Of a stretch of DNA of 64,000 bases, positions 1 to 11,760 are shown one piece after another. A program made the translations under genes and the position numbers. Position 1 is the stretch's first letter. The number at the start of each line of letters is the position of its first letter. This stretch comes from Trichobilharzia szidati (lineage: Eukaryota > Platyhelminthes > Trematoda > Strigeidida > Schistosomatidae), in contig OX235277.1 of the NCBI GenBank assembly GCA_944472155.2, forward strand, positions 27,352,804-27,416,803, given 5' to 3'. The notes under the pieces are model-generated. The model saw only the letters and a list, made by a program, of their open reading frames with translations, was not told where the DNA came from and searched no databases.

Positions 1-930
1 TGTCTCTTATGTTATCATTAGTAGTTTCACAATTATTTCTAATTTGCTTTTGATCTTTTTAGATCTTCCTAATGAATTTTATAGGATGGTTGTCTGATAC
101 CAACGCTTCTCCTTTCTGTTTTATTTTGTCATTTAGGTTTTTTCTTGTACTACTTAGTGCCATTGCTCGGTCTGTTAAACACTTAACTAAGCCTGCCTTA
201 ACAGTTAAAGGATGAGGTGAATTAAAGTTTAAATATCTATTAGAATGCGTTGGTTTTCTATAAACACTAGTGTGTAGTTTGCCTTCTTCTATTCGTTTTA
301 TTTTACAATCTAAATTAGCTATTTCTCCTTGTTCATTTTCCGATTCAAATGTGAATTTTATTTCCTCTACTAGTGAGTTTATATGTTTCAAGAAGCTAGA
401 CAGAGAAAAGTTCTGTTTTTAACACTGTGAAGGTGTCATCCACATATCTCCACCATATTTTTGTAGGAGGATTAAATGTATTAAGAGCCATATTCTCCCA
501 GCTGTCCATAAATATATCTGCTATGATAGGGGATATTGGTGATCCCCGCCGTTGCTACACCTTCAGTTTGTCTACATATTTTGCCTTGTAATTTAAAGAT
601 AGTAGATGTGAGGCATAACTGAATTCCTAAAATAATTTCCTCAATGGGTAGCTTCGTCCTATGAGTGAGTTCAAGATCTGCAGTTAGTCCTTTTTTAACT
701 GCTGTTAATGCCACATTGATTGGTATATTAGTATAAATACTAGTTATATCAAAACTAACCATTGTTTCATCATTCTCTAGTTGAATGTCATCTACTATTG
801 GTCGGTCATTAGTAGATTTCAGAAATACCCCTACTTATGAATTATCAAGACACTTAGCTCTAATATTATGTCCCATTAGAAATCGTTCAAATTCTAGGCT
901 AAATAACTCATAGAAAATGAAAAATAAACT
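1..930 (-). mobile_element. Penelope-like element reverse transcriptase, broken
   Basis: The minus strand encodes a Penelope-type reverse transcriptase in at least three disjointed frames. Read 5' to 3': the segment SFDITSIYTNIPI near 725-760 (RT motif A), an EGVA segment near 540-560 that is frameshifted before the usual GSP, then the catalytic YVDD at 435-446, then the block LDCKIKR...VYRKPTH (about 240-320) typical of PLE RTs. Frameshifts and a stop near 835 make it a pseudogene. It runs off the left edge, so its endonuclease end is not visible. It probably lies in a long unc-13 intron. Confidence 0.85.
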
Positions 931-2110
931 AAATGACAGTGGCTGTATTATACGACTTATCACATAGGCATATTTTCTGCTAGTAACCTGTTGACTAACA
1001 GTTTAATAGAAATAACGTTTGGGTTTATGACTTAAAACCCACCGGCCTAATTAAAATTAGCAGTTGAACTGGAATAATGAGGATATGAATAGGAGAACTT
1101 GTTTTGAGTGGAATGCTTTCACTCAGCTCAATTCACAAATCAGTTCAGGGGAAAGTACAAACATAGGGGAAGAGGAAGAAGAACATGTTTAGGCAAAATT
1201 AAATCTTCTTCTTCGAATTCATGCCGTCAGGAAAGTAAAATGGGAGAAACATACGAATGAGTAGATGCTTTAGACATCCAGCAGTACTAGAAGAAGAAAG
1301 CATTTATGTAACATACATCCGGAAATCTTGGTTAACAGTTTAGATTCCTTAGGAAATGTATGTTGGTCTAAGTTGTCACACTCTTTGTCAGTAAGGCGAA
1401 TTGGACTATCTTCTTTCCACACATAAGCATGAAAAGAAGACATACTAGGGGAGAGCGCTAAAGAAAACAAGGTATAACAATTCGCACCGTTAGTATATTA
1501 ATGATAGGTAGGCATTCTTACGCCGATCATTGATCGCATCAATCAATTATGCACTGCATAGACAAGCCCAATAGAACTCATCTCACATATAAGACTAGCC
1601 AAACGTATCATTATATGCAAAAGTAGCACGCATAGCAAAGGTATAGTGACAATAGGCCCCTAAAAATGAAGCCAGCAGCCATCAAATTCAATGAAATCGT
1701 TATCCCTGCCAACCACTTTAGCATGCAAATAGCTTCTATACATCTGCCTAGACTATAGAAAACCATACACAGTCATAAAAGCGAGCCATGAGCACCAGAT
1801 AACTCACGCTCATATCGTCTATATAGCTTATGCTGTGTTTACTGTAGGATTTTAGGGTTATAAGCAGGACAGCGTAGCAAGGGCGCTATTAGGCCTAGAC
1901 AAGCTCGAAACCCCATGGTCATAGATACCAAAACTCGTTTCACGCATTCTTCTATCATTTGGGAGCGTTTTTGAAAATGGAGACTAGCCCTTGAAATACG
2001 TGTACTGGTTTTCTCAATTTGTTACTATCATTTCTAAAGTGGCTAACATAAAAATTTGGATTTTTTGCTTCATTGTTATGGAAAGTGTGATTCTGGATAA
2101 ACACATTTCC
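931..2110. other. No recognisable gene
   Basis: I see no gene or known repeat here. An open frame at 1270-1470 on the minus strand (66 residues, ending on a Leu-rich stretch) has no family I recognise, and flanking splice signals are not convincing. Confidence 0.4.
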
Positions 2111-2111
2111 T

Positions 2112-2560
2112 ATTTCAAGTATTGGTTTGTAGGGATTTTGTTTGATTGGTTGGAGGATTTCATTATGAACTGACATCAGTTATAGAATCATTGGAAAACC
2201 TGCACGGAGTACTAGACAGTAAGCTGTTACGTCAGCCTAGTTTCGGAATCTTCATCAGTACGCACCCACTGGCAGGACCCTTGTAGACCATTAAGTCACT
2301 GGGAGCTGATAAGCCGTAACCGTTAGGGTACAGCAGGTTGAAGGTGAGGCGGTAATTTATCAAAGGTGACATTACGAAGTGGTTGCGCTATGTCGTGAAT
2401 TGACAGAAGTTGGAATTCATGGGCTGGCCATTGGGTCGGGTCGCAGTGGCTAGTGAGTGGTCCACGAGCTCACTAGCTTTGTAACTAGAAGGTCCAGGGT
2501 TCGAACTTCTGTTGGTGGGTGTGTACTGATGAAGAGTCACAAACATTTCTTTTTATTTGA
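2112..2560. mobile_element. tRNA-derived hammerhead SINE (family C), inverted pair
   Basis: A minus-strand copy (about 2112-2340) is followed by a plus-strand copy (about 2385-2560). Diagnostic pieces are the tRNA-like head (A-box-like GTGGCTAGTGAG, B-box GGTTCGAAC) and the downstream block ACTGATGAAGAGTC, which is the 5' side of the hammerhead region. The plus copy is cut off inside that region, so neither copy keeps a full ribozyme. Confidence 0.75.
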
Positions 2561-3400
2561 AATTGTCCACTAGGTAATTTGCAGTTCAAGAAAAGCAGTT
2601 TGAACTAATGTTCAAACTAAATAGCCAGTGCTTTCAGAAATCAAGGAGTTGTTCATTAGGTTTTACTAGATCATGAAAGCTGACATTTGTACAACATGTA
2701 TCTTATGTGCTTTTTCTATCGATGATTCATTGCTATCTGTTTTATAGAGTGAAATCAAATGGTTGCTTTTAGGCGAAACATAAGGAGTGAGTTTACTAAC
2801 TAGTTATTATCAAGGAAACAATAACAGAATCAAACTGAAGAGAGTATCAAAAAGTTCATCTATGTAATCATTTTTATCTTTATTCAGCTGTCTGTTGAAC
2901 ATAATTTATTTAAGCGCTAGGCTTCTAGGAATTTTCCAATATTCATTTTGCTTCCTCTACAAATTTTTATGCTATTTCAGTTCAATTGATGTTCACAGTT
3001 GTCGTCTGACTGTGTTCATGGATTCGAAGATGAAAAGGACGTCCAATTAGGCCAGTATAGCAGTTTTGGCACTTCGTGCAAACTATTTTATAGATGACGT
3101 TGACTTTTATGGCCGCTGGGTTTTTGGTCTACATAGTATGGGGAAGGGAGACCGTGGGGGTTAGACAGCGGTGAATATTCTTAGAGATCTGAATATTTTA
3201 ACAGTGATCTCTGAGAATTACAAGTGTCACTGAAGAAGGTCAATATACTGACGTATTCTTCAGAAATAATTAACAGGTATTATGGTCCTTTTTTAACATT
3301 TTAATTAGGAAATGAGAAACATAGTCTCCTCCTAAGTGATACACTCAAAGATTGTGAAGCCGAAATTCCAACTGCTTTTTGTGCATAAGTTTAGATATGA
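2561..3400. other. Intergenic or intronic sequence without recognised features
   Basis: AT-rich sequence with no open frame of note and no repeat I can place. Confidence 0.4.
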
Positions 3401-3404
3401 TTGA

Positions 3405-3545
3405 AAAGATTTGTAGCTCAGGTGGATGATTTTGATGTGGTTGTGTTCTCTGAGCTGGATAGTTAATTCGCGAAGCTTTCATCACCCTACTAGGTGACAT
3501 CTTCAGCGCATACTTCAATTTGAAGTCAAGTACATAAGTTTAAGC
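3405..3545 (-). mobile_element. Penelope-type terminal repeat, solitary
   Basis: This stretch matches the two inverted arms around the PLE remnant at 61930-62645 (shared blocks GTGTTCTCTGAGCTGGAT and CATACTTCAATTTG). It stands alone here without RT or endonuclease sequence. On the minus strand it holds a hammerhead-like motif, listed separately. Confidence 0.6.
3469..3508 (-). ncRNA. Candidate PLE hammerhead ribozyme
   Basis: Reading the minus strand: CTGAAGA (C3 to A9 of the hammerhead core), a hairpin with TCACC/GGTGA as stem, then GAAA, an AGCT palindrome as minimal stem III, and a TGCG/CGCG stem I. The base of stem II is a UG/U mismatch, so activity is doubtful. Hammerheads in PLE terminal repeats are an established phenomenon; assigning this one is inference. 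Confidence 0.45.
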
Positions 3546-4605
3546 ATGCACTTGTATGTCTCAGTGGCTAAATGATCAACAGGCTTCCCTTGTAACCTGA
3601 ATTCCCTGAGTCTGATCCCCAGTAGGGTTATGAGTCGTAATGCTGAATAGTCAGTGGTTCATTGGTAGAAGGCTTGAGAGTAAAATACGTGATCCGGGCC
3701 CGGTTTCCACCTGAGGCACTTCTAGCTGTGTGGCAAAATTATGAACACCTTATTTTCAAATCACTATTTGCACAGATCTTCTGTGTAGTTCAACTTCTGA
3801 CCTTCATGTTGCGTTTATTTGTGTTCCATTCACATTTCCCATGTATCTCTGCAACGCTGAATCATTTACTTTCTCCGACACCAAATCTGTCTCCCTGCTA
3901 TTTGATATTTTTATCCTGACTAACTTGTCCTTATATACTACTGGTAAATCTTATCAGTAGCAAACGCAACACATCCACTGCACATAATTTTCTAACTAGT
4001 CATTCTGTTATTAAAAAACAGAAGAATATTTTCTACAGTTTAAATAAAATTAATGATGACAGGTTACATTTTTCTTAAAAACAACATCAGCTTACTTTAA
4101 GTCTGAAAAATGTGATACTTGTGAGCAAATCAACAGTGGATTTCAAATCAATTAATCTTTCTGGTTGAGATGCCGGAAATACAGTCTGAAAGGAAAGAAA
4201 TGAAGCATAAGAAAATTAATCACAATAGGAGGGAAAAAATGCTAAGAAGCAATACACCAAAATCCTGAACGTGTCCGTTTATTAAATGAAAAAAAGAGCT
4301 GATTACTATTGTCTTAACTTTCTGTGGATAGGAAACAAAACAGATACTGAATTCGTTTATCAATACTTCTATCTTAAACATGATAAAATCAATAGTCATT
4401 TGATATGAATAATGGACCAATGATTGCTCAGTGGTCTATTAAATAACGCCTTGTATTTTGAAACAGTTGATTCTGGGTCCGAGTCTCAGTGAGAATCCCA
4501 TTTACTCTTTAAGAGATACACATTCATACAGCTGGCAATTAGCAAATGGGAAGAAATATATATCTTCCATTTCACTGTTATTGCTAACATCTTCAAAATT
4601 GCCTA
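3546..4605. other. No recognised gene; faint SINE relic
   Basis: A heavily diverged family C SINE head may lie around 3560-3690 (CAGTGGCTAAATG, CCTTGTAACC). Otherwise nothing is recognisable. Confidence 0.3.
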
Positions 4606-5600
4606 ATGTTAAGGCACAGGAGTCAGACAAGGGTGCTTATTATCACCAATGATATTCCTAATTGTGATGGACTGGATTATGCGTCAGACAGTGGGAAACG
4701 AGAAGACAGCGATATCCTGGACCGACGTGAAGAACCTAGAAGACCTGGATTTCACGGACGATTTATGTTTGATGTCACACAAAATCGAAGACTTACAAGC
4801 GAAAACCGACAAACTGGTCGAAGAGGCTGGCAGCAAAGACAGGACTCCAGGTTAACAAAGACAAGACGGAGTTCATGAAAATAACCAACCAACAACAACA
4901 ACAACAACAGCAGCAACATCCAGTGCCAATCACCATCAACGGGAGGGATTTGAAAGAGGTTACTTCATTCACTTATCTAGGGAGCATTGTCTCAACTACA
5001 GGAGGAACGGATGAGGATGTCAAATCGAGAATCGGAAGGCGAGAAACACATTCATCAACCTGAAACCAATCTGGAAATCCCCATCACTCACCATCAACAA
5101 CAAAGTGATTCGGATTTTCAATACAAACGTCAAGTCAGTCAGTTCTTCTATACGTACGGATCAGAAACCTGGTGGGTCACAAAGAATATTTCCAACAGCC
5201 TGTTGCAGATATTTATCAACAACTGTCTTCGCTGGCTCTATACTGAAGATCAGATGGCCACCGGAAAGAATCACCAACAAGAAACTATGGGAACAAACAA
5301 ACAAAACAAGAACCAATCGCTCAACAAATATGCAGGAGAAAGTGGAGATGGATTGGACACTCGCTGAGGAGGCCGTTGAGTGACATCGCGCATCAGGCCA
5401 TAGCTCGAGTGGAACCCGAAAGGGAAGCGGCGAGTAGGGCGTCCAAGGGTGACATGAAGGAGATCATGTAAAGAGGATTTGAAACAGTATGGACTAACAT
5501 GGATGCAAGTGAAAAGTATAGCAGAAGACAGGCGCAAGTGGAAACGTGTAGTTGAAGCCCTATGTTCCACTAGGAACCCAAGGGAACAATAACAATAATA
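4606..5600 (+). mobile_element. RTE-clade retrotransposon (SR2-like), 5'-truncated pseudogene
   Basis: The fragment starts inside reverse transcriptase motif B (GVRQGCLLSP-like, with a frameshift) and continues through motif C, seen as DFTDDLCL near 4747-4775. A poly-Gln tract precedes the conserved block TSFTYLGSIVSTTGG, followed by the C-terminal RRPL..DIA region. At least four frameshifts break it. The 3' end is TATGTTCCACTAGGAACCC followed by an AAT-type microsatellite, a usual RTE terminus. Confidence 0.88.
4889..4920 (+). repeat. CAA/CAG microsatellite encoding poly-Gln inside the RTE
   Basis: An uninterrupted run of CAA and CAG codons. The same position in the copies at 26195 (broken by CCA triplets) and 60813 has a different length, so it is a variable tract of this RTE family. 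Confidence 0.8.
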
Positions 5601-6355
5601 ATAATAAGGCATTTTTGAAGAAGCAGTTCTGATAGCCAGTACATCAACATGGTCCCTGTTTCCTTTCGCGTCTGTGTTAGTCATCTCACAATATATAAAA
5701 ATTTGAAGCATACAACCATAGAAATATCGCTTGATTATTAATCAGCTAAATGTGCTTTATTTGTCTGTAATTCAGCTTTTTTGAGGGAGGGGCAAGAAGA
5801 AAAGAGTAGTAGCGTAATTCAGGAGCAAGACAACAGTTATATGTCCACTACAATTAGAAAAAAAAGCTGCAAGACTGGGATCTAGTGATACCTTGGGTTT
5901 TGTGTCACATTCAGTAGAGTCCTGGATCAGAGATCATCAAATTGCTAGTTTGTAAGTCTTGACGACTTCTCTGAATAAATTGCACAACATTTTCGAGATA
6001 GATTTTGTCATCTTTCGGCATTACAAGCAATAATCCTGCACATGATTCATCGTCAAAACCTATCCAATATCCAATGGTGGATAAAGCCAAGGAGCATTCA
6101 GACTGAACGATTTGAAATTTACCACTTAGACGTGATCTGGTGTTATCAGTTTCTCAACTAAGATGATTATCATCTGATGTCATCCATTAATAACTGTTCC
6201 ACCACCCGAACTTTTCCACCCATTTCTAACATAATGCTGATTCCTAAGGGGAAAGGTGTGAGGAAAGTTTTAAGGATGAAATTCAGTAACAGCTTGGTGC
6301 AGTCTGAGAAGAACAAGCCATTGAATATTTATATGGACTAAGTGGTTGAGTGATA
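5601..6355. other. No recognised gene
   Basis: No coding signal or repeat that I can place. Confidence 0.35.
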
Positions 6356-6359
6356 AGAC

Positions 6360-6465
6360 TGGTAAAGAGGGAAGGTTAGGCATGAGGTTAGCCAAAAATA
6401 AACATCACTGCTGTGGAAACTTCAAGCCTCTAGCTTGTTCCACTGGGAATGCAAAGAATTAAAAC
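6360..6465 (+). mobile_element. SINE family B, 3' half
   Basis: It has the characteristic body (GGTAAAGAGGGAAGGTTAGG, AAACTTCAAGCCTCTAGCTTG) and tail TTCCACTGGGAATGCAAAG without a tRNA head. It is a truncated copy. Confidence 0.65.
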
Positions 6466-6604
6466 GAATGGTTGAGTGATGACCTGACCAATGGTAGACC
6501 TACTCATTCTCTTCTCGATTTCACCATTTTCCCTCATATCTCAAACTAGGATGATAAAGATAGATGGTGTTTCTTATTCTCCGATGATTTTCCTAATATT
6601 GTCT

Positions 6605-7084
6605 GCTTATGACTATTGTTATTATTCCCTTCGGTTACCACTGCATTATAGGTCTTCAAGAGCACATCTCTACAGTCCTCATTTTCCGTATAGATGACCT
6701 CCTCCACTGTGAACCTCAGACCCACACACACACACATAACACGTCGTTTCCTACTAAGGTTCCTCTCGACTGCCTGATGCATTATTTTACTCAACGGTTT
6801 CTTCAGTTAGAAATGCAATACATCCCGACTTCCTTCTGCATATTTGTTGGCCAACAGATTCTTGATCGATTCTTTCTCAGAGTTCCTTGTTTCTAATCGT
6901 TTCTGACTATATATGATCTCCAGTATGAAGGCAGCGAAGGCAGCTGTTGGTGGAAGTCTCCAGCGACCTGTTAGAAATGCTTTTGGTAACCAGTGCGGCA
7001 AGTTTTTCAAACGTAAAGTGGCAATAATTTGACGTCAGGGTTAAAGATCCGGATCTTATTCTTTATACTGGCTGTAGTAGATTT
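6605..7084 (-). mobile_element. RTE-clade fragment (SR2-like), degenerate
   Basis: The minus strand shows the RTE 3' coding region in decayed form (corresponding to the KNxxLL..YG...W and LRRPL..D segments) ending in an AATAATA-type tail near 6620. A family D SINE joins directly at 7085, which suggests it inserted into or beside this copy. Confidence 0.6.
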
Positions 7085-7250
7085 TCGCGTCGGTGGCTTA
7101 GTGGTTAGTACTCTCGCCGACCATGCACGTGGGCCCGGCCGACGCACACCTGATATCATTGGTCGGCCTGCAAAATTCGGGCTACCGATATCATACGCTG
7201 AAAATTCCATACTTGTGCCAAAAGTACTGTGTGGAATCAAGCTATAATCA
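7085..7250 (+). mobile_element. tRNA-derived SINE, short family D
   Basis: The head GCGTCGGTGGCTTAGTGG is the A-box region shared with family B. The B-box half is partly lost (GGGCCCGG). The body CTACCGATATC...GTGTGGAATCAAGCT is shared with the copy at 51431-51625 and ends in an A-rich tail. Confidence 0.75.
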
Positions 7251-8080
7251 AAAATATTTAAAAAATAATGATGGTCTGCATTGCTTTTCCGGGCCTGATT
7301 TCAATACCCTTATCCGTGCCACTTGTAGCTGGAACGCAGTTGGCTAGCCATGTAAGTGAAGGAGATGATTTCATTTACACTGCTCTTATTGATGGCGATC
7401 GATGCTTGGCCTCCTCCTCTACATTCACTTAAAGTCTTATCTTATGATTATATTTCCTCAAAACTCTTATCTAGAAAAAAATGCTTTTGTCGACCAAATA
7501 GGATTCCTCATAGTTTTTTTTCTTTACTTTTATCTCTTTTCATCTAGAATTCATTCATTCTTTTTATCAACATATCACTTCAAGAAGCGAATTTCTTCTG
7601 TTCATTTCAAGTTAAAAATATTTTGTTTGTGTATGTGTATGTATACAAGTGATGGAATAGTGGCGAAGTTCTCACTCCTGTAATTATTCTCATTAAACCT
7701 TGATTTGTTTTCTTTTTCCTCACATTTTAATGCTTCATCCTGTCAGTTTTTCTTTCTCTCTCTCGTAGATATTGTTGAAAGATAGATAGATAGATAGATA
7801 TAATTTTATTTTATTCAGTTATCAGCTGTCAAATGACAGCAAATTAAGCCACACTTCCTCATCTGGAGCGAGATATACAGGTCATTCGATGCGTGTTTTA
7901 TCTGAAAGAGTCAAAGAACAGTATCCCCGCTTGACTACGAAAAGGCAACAATGGATCAATAAGGAGTGTTGCAATTGACAATATATTCAACAATGGTCAC
8001 TCAGTATGTAAGAAGAATTTATTTAAAGTCATCTAGAAAGTCAAAAGAAGCCTCCCTTAAACGGTATGCTTCCGCATACT
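7251..8080. other. Low-complexity sequence with a GATA microsatellite
   Basis: The stretch is pyrimidine-rich with a GATA tandem run at 7781-7800. No gene is recognised. Confidence 0.5.
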
Positions 8081-8084
8081 TTGC

Positions 8085-8160
8085 ATTGCTGAAGTCTTAG
8101 CGATCCGAATGGGAAACCCTGATTTGTGTACACAGAAAAAACTTCTCCACCCCCTCCTTC
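8085..8160 (+). mobile_element. PLE endonuclease C-terminal tail
   Basis: A short reading, AIR..NPDLCTQKK, matches the conserved last residues of the Penelope GIY-YIG endonuclease (compare LKPDLCVQK near 20955). A C/T-rich stretch follows, like the one after the copy at 20470-21010. Too short to be certain. Confidence 0.5.
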
Positions 8161-8554
8161 TACCGTAGGTATAATTCCAAGTTCCACTACTTTTTTAATA
8201 AGGCTTTCTTTGAATTTTTGTATGACTTTTTAGTAACATTTTTTTCTTAACCAACCCTTTATTTACTCTTTCTGCCTATTACATAATTCATTAACATCCT
8301 ATTTTTCCGGATGTCTTACAAATTACGCAGCCCTTCTCAATACTTACAAATCTTCACCACCCCCCAAGTTACAATTTAACAAAGATTTGATTATTCACCA
8401 CATTTGTGAAACATTTAGATGACGTAAACAATAACCCTAACTAATTTTTATTTTTGTTTGAAGATCCTGATGTACACACACAGTTGCGATTATACAGATG
8501 AGTGAATAAATTCGCCGAAAAGAGGCTTTTTGCTGAACTGTTTGGTCATATATT

Positions 8555-9665
8555 CTTGTCTTATTATTATTATTGTTCCCTTGGGTTCTGAGTGGAACAT
8601 AGGGTTTCAACAACACAGCTCCACTTTGTTCTGTTTTCTGCCGTCCTCTACAGCTAGTTCTACGATTGCCCATAATCTCTTATCTCCTCCTCACTACATA
8701 ATCTCCTCCGTGTCACCCTCACACCAACTACCTACTCTTTGCTTCCCATTTGGATTCCACTCGATCGCTGGTCTGGCTAGCGATGTCATTCGATGGTCTC
8801 CTAAATGTATGCCCGATCCATCTCCATTTTCTCCTACATAGTTGTTGAGAATTGTCTCTCGCCTGTTGGTTTGTTCCTAGCCATAGTTTCTTGTTGCCAA
8901 TTCTTTGTGACCGGCTGGCCATTTGATCTTCAGTATGAAGCCAGCGAAATGGGTAGCTGTTGATAAATATCAGCAACCTGTCGGAAATGCTTTTCGTGAC
9001 ACTCTGGCCAAGTTTCTGACCCATATGGAAGAAATGACTGGGTGACTTCATATTTGTGTTGAAAATCCGAATGTTGTTCTTTATTCTGGCTGAGTGCAGA
9101 AGATTTCTGAACTGGTTTCAGTTTGATGAAGGCGTATCTTGCCTTTCCGATTCTGGGTGACTTTGACGTCTTCATCCGTTCAGCCAGCTGTGTTTGAAAC
9201 TGTGCTGGCTGTCTAGATAAGTGAAGGAATTGACATCTGTCAAGTTTCTCCCGCTGATGGTGATTAGTGCTGGTTTTTGTTGCTGTTGGTTGATTAGTTG
9301 GTCATCTTCATCACCTCCGTCTTCTTTGTATTCACTTGGAGTCCTGTCTTCGCTGTCAGCCTGTTCAGCCAGTTTATTGGTTTTCGCTTGCAAGTCTTCG
9401 AGTTTGTGTGATATTAGACAAATATCATCTGTGCAATCCAGGTCTTCTAGAGTCTTCTTATCAGTCAAGATGGCGTATTCCTCTCTCCTCGCTCCCCACG
9501 GTCTGACACATAATCCATTCCACCACAACTGAGAATATCATCGGTGATAATAGGTAGCCAGCTTGTCTTACTCCTGCATTCACTTCGAACGCCTCACTGA
9601 GTTTTCTGTTATGGATCATCTGACACGTAGCACTGCCATATAGGCAGCTCTTGAATGAGGTTGAT
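8555..9665 (-). mobile_element. RTE-clade retrotransposon (SR2-like), 5'-truncated pseudogene
   Basis: Minus-strand reading begins in RT motif B near 9560-9660 and passes motif C as DCTDDICL near 9430. It then has a short poly-Gln (QQQQ), the SFTYL block and the C-terminal IGHTFRRPSNDIA segment near 8800. It ends near 8560 in ATAATAATAA. Frameshifts split it into at least three frames. Confidence 0.85.
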
Positions 9666-10095
9666 TCATGGGTAGATATTTCGCGTGAATTAAAAAAAAG
9701 GCACTAATTTTTGTTTACTTCGCTTCTATAAACGAAAACCTCAGATTTTCTACTTGAATAAATATCATATATTTACATATGTATTTATGAGCACACGTGA
9801 ACAAATTATTGATATCAAAGAAGAAGGCCAACAAAGACAACAATAAAAAAAATTATCGCTGACTGTCACTTTGCAAGGAGTAAATACAATGAGCATTAAT
9901 AGGAAATGCATACGAAGATGGTTATTAACAGTCTTTCTGTAAATTATTCGATATTTTATTCATTTCTGTTGTAAAATGGGTGGAATAAAAAAATAATTCC
10001 ATATTAGATACGGTTATTTTAAATAGTACACGGTGATAATGCAGTTTTAACAACTAGATGACAGAGTTTCAAGCATAAATTATGCCACTCATAAT
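9666..10095. other. No recognised feature
   Basis: AT-rich sequence without coding signal. Confidence 0.35.
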
Positions 10096-10690
10096 CACCA
10101 ATCAATATAAGTCACATGCTTTCACAATTTGTCTTATGTAGATTTTCTCTTTTTCTCTCTTTCTCTCTCTCTAAACTCCCTTTGTTGTTTGTTGCCACTT
10201 TCCATATCTCCAGTATAGGCTGCGTTGCATCATTCCAACTGCACATGTGCGGTGTTCAATCGATAATCAAAGCTTCAGAGATTGACCTCTCTCTGTCTCC
10301 ACCTAGCTAAATTACCTTTTAATACTCCCACCCTGTCCCATCCACCCTATTTTGTGATTACATGCAAGTGAATGTAGTGCAATGGCTAGAGCCTTTATCT
10401 AGGCTACTTAATAAAAATTTGCTTTATTCCAAAAACAGTACTAATGATACAGCAAGGAATTTTCAGCATTCAGTACAATATTGCATCTAATTTACTCAAA
10501 AACGACAACAACAAAAAATAAATAAACGAAATAGCTTAACAGGGTCAATTATTCTAGGTCTAGCTAAATTTTTTTTTCCAATAATCTAGTTGACCTCGAT
10601 CTTCACCTAGGTTGACCTATGTAATTGACCCCAAAGTCAGCATTAAATGGTATTTGGTAAATTATATTATTTTATGCTTAATTTGATCTA
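10096..10690. repeat. Dispersed non-coding repeat, copy 1
   Basis: This stretch aligns along its length with 46340-46775. Shared landmarks in order are TTTCCATAT, TGCACATG, AACCTCTCTCT-like tracts, CATCCACCCTATT, AGTGCAAT and GGTAAATTATATTATTTT. No coding potential is visible, and the class is unknown. Confidence 0.65.
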
Positions 10691-10860
10691 TTTGGTCCTT
10701 AAGCCAACAAAGTCTATCTCTATGGGAGTTGGTTGGTTGGAATAAATGCTACCGTAATTCCGGCCTCATTGAAAATCCTGTGTAAAGCGTCTGACTTTCC
10801 TTCTTTATACAGCAGTACTCTGCAAGCTTTGAATTCTATATTATTTTCGTAATTTTCGGT
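10680..10860 (-). mobile_element. PLE reverse transcriptase thumb-region fragment
   Basis: The frame reads DALHRIFNEAGITVAFIPTN on the minus strand, which resembles the PLE segment just before the GIY-YIG domain. A family A SINE is fused on its 5' side. Family assignment is by pattern only. Confidence 0.4.
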
Positions 10861-11100
10861 ATTAAGTGGTTGGAAGCAATGAGAAGGAAGCTTTGCTTCA
10901 CCTAGGTTTCGTGCTAGTTGACACTCACCAGTCAGCAAGGCGTATCTGTAACCTCCAAGGAGCACACGTCCTCTCTGAGATTCGAACTCTTGTCACACAG
11001 TGCTGCTTGTAGTCAGAGACGTTACCATTGAGCTATTCCGCGCCGCGACTGACTAGTGTCCAATCAAAAATATCCAATACAGTCCTACTGGAGATCAGTC
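10856..11100 (-). mobile_element. tRNA-derived hammerhead SINE (family A)
   Basis: The minus strand has the B-box-like GAGTTCGAATC and then a degenerate hammerhead: CTGACTGGTGA instead of the seven-base core, followed by GCAC-GAAA-CCTAGG. Relative to the tandem array at 27525-29895 there is an insertion between stem I and stem II. It forms an inverted pair with the next copy. Confidence 0.75.
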
Positions 11101-11440
11101 GTGGGCCCGAATAGCTCAGTGGTAACGCCTCTGACTACAAGCAGCACTGTGTGACAAGAGTTCGAATCTCAGAAGGGACAGGAGTTCCTTCGAGGTTGCA
11201 GATATGCCTCGCTGACTGGTTAGTGTCAACAAGCACGAAACCTAGGTCGAGCAAGGCTTCTTGTGGCTGATCGTCTCCAGCCGTTGTATGCAAGCAATTC
11301 ACAGTGCACTGTGATGACGAGTCACCTAGCATGATGGCTATATAGCCATATGGCAAACTTGACTGATAGAATTCATTCTTCACGAGAAATAGGACTAGAC
11401 ACATTACACTAATTACTGACTAGTGTTCAATCAAAAATTT
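11101..11440 (+). mobile_element. tRNA-derived hammerhead SINE (family A), full length
   Basis: Full-length unit of about 340 bases. It has A box TAGCTCAGTGG, B box GAGTTCGAATC, a hammerhead region with a broken core (CTGACTGGTTA) but intact GCAC-GAAA-CCTAGGTC, and the tail GACTAGTGTTCAATC. It is the dispersed counterpart of one satellite unit at 27525-29895. Confidence 0.85.
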
Positions 11441-11454
11441 CATCATTTTTATTG

Positions 11455-11760
11455 CTAATCTTAGTTTTTCTAAGGTTCTTCACATGTCTTTGAATAAATT
11501 CTGGTGGGTAGTAATTCAGTAGTAGTATTTCCTTTATTTGTTTGATTTCATTATTTAAATCTTCTGGCCTACTAGTTAGGTTCTTAGCCCAATTATACAG
11601 ATATTTAACTAAACCCGATCTTTACCAATTCTGTATGGGATAAATCAAAGTCTAAGTATTTATTACAGTGTGTTGGTTTCCCATAAATGCTAGCTAGTAT
11701 CTAACCCACCATCCTGTTTTGGTTTTATTCTACAGTCTAGCATGGCAAACTCACTTTGTT
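11455..11760 (-). mobile_element. PLE reverse transcriptase fragment
   Basis: The minus strand reads FAMLDCRIKP, then after a frameshift YGKPTHCNKYLDFD, then NNEIKQIKEILLLNYYPP. This order matches the C-terminal RT part of the PLE at 1-930 (LDCKIKR, VYRKPTH). No intact frame remains. Confidence 0.75.

Noticed and set aside
1270..1470. 66-residue minus-strand frame as a host exon
   Set aside because: No recognisable family and no good splice sites on both sides; left as unassigned sequence.
9221..9532. Plus-strand Ser-rich frame of 103 residues
   Set aside because: It is the complement of the RTE reverse transcriptase on the minus strand.
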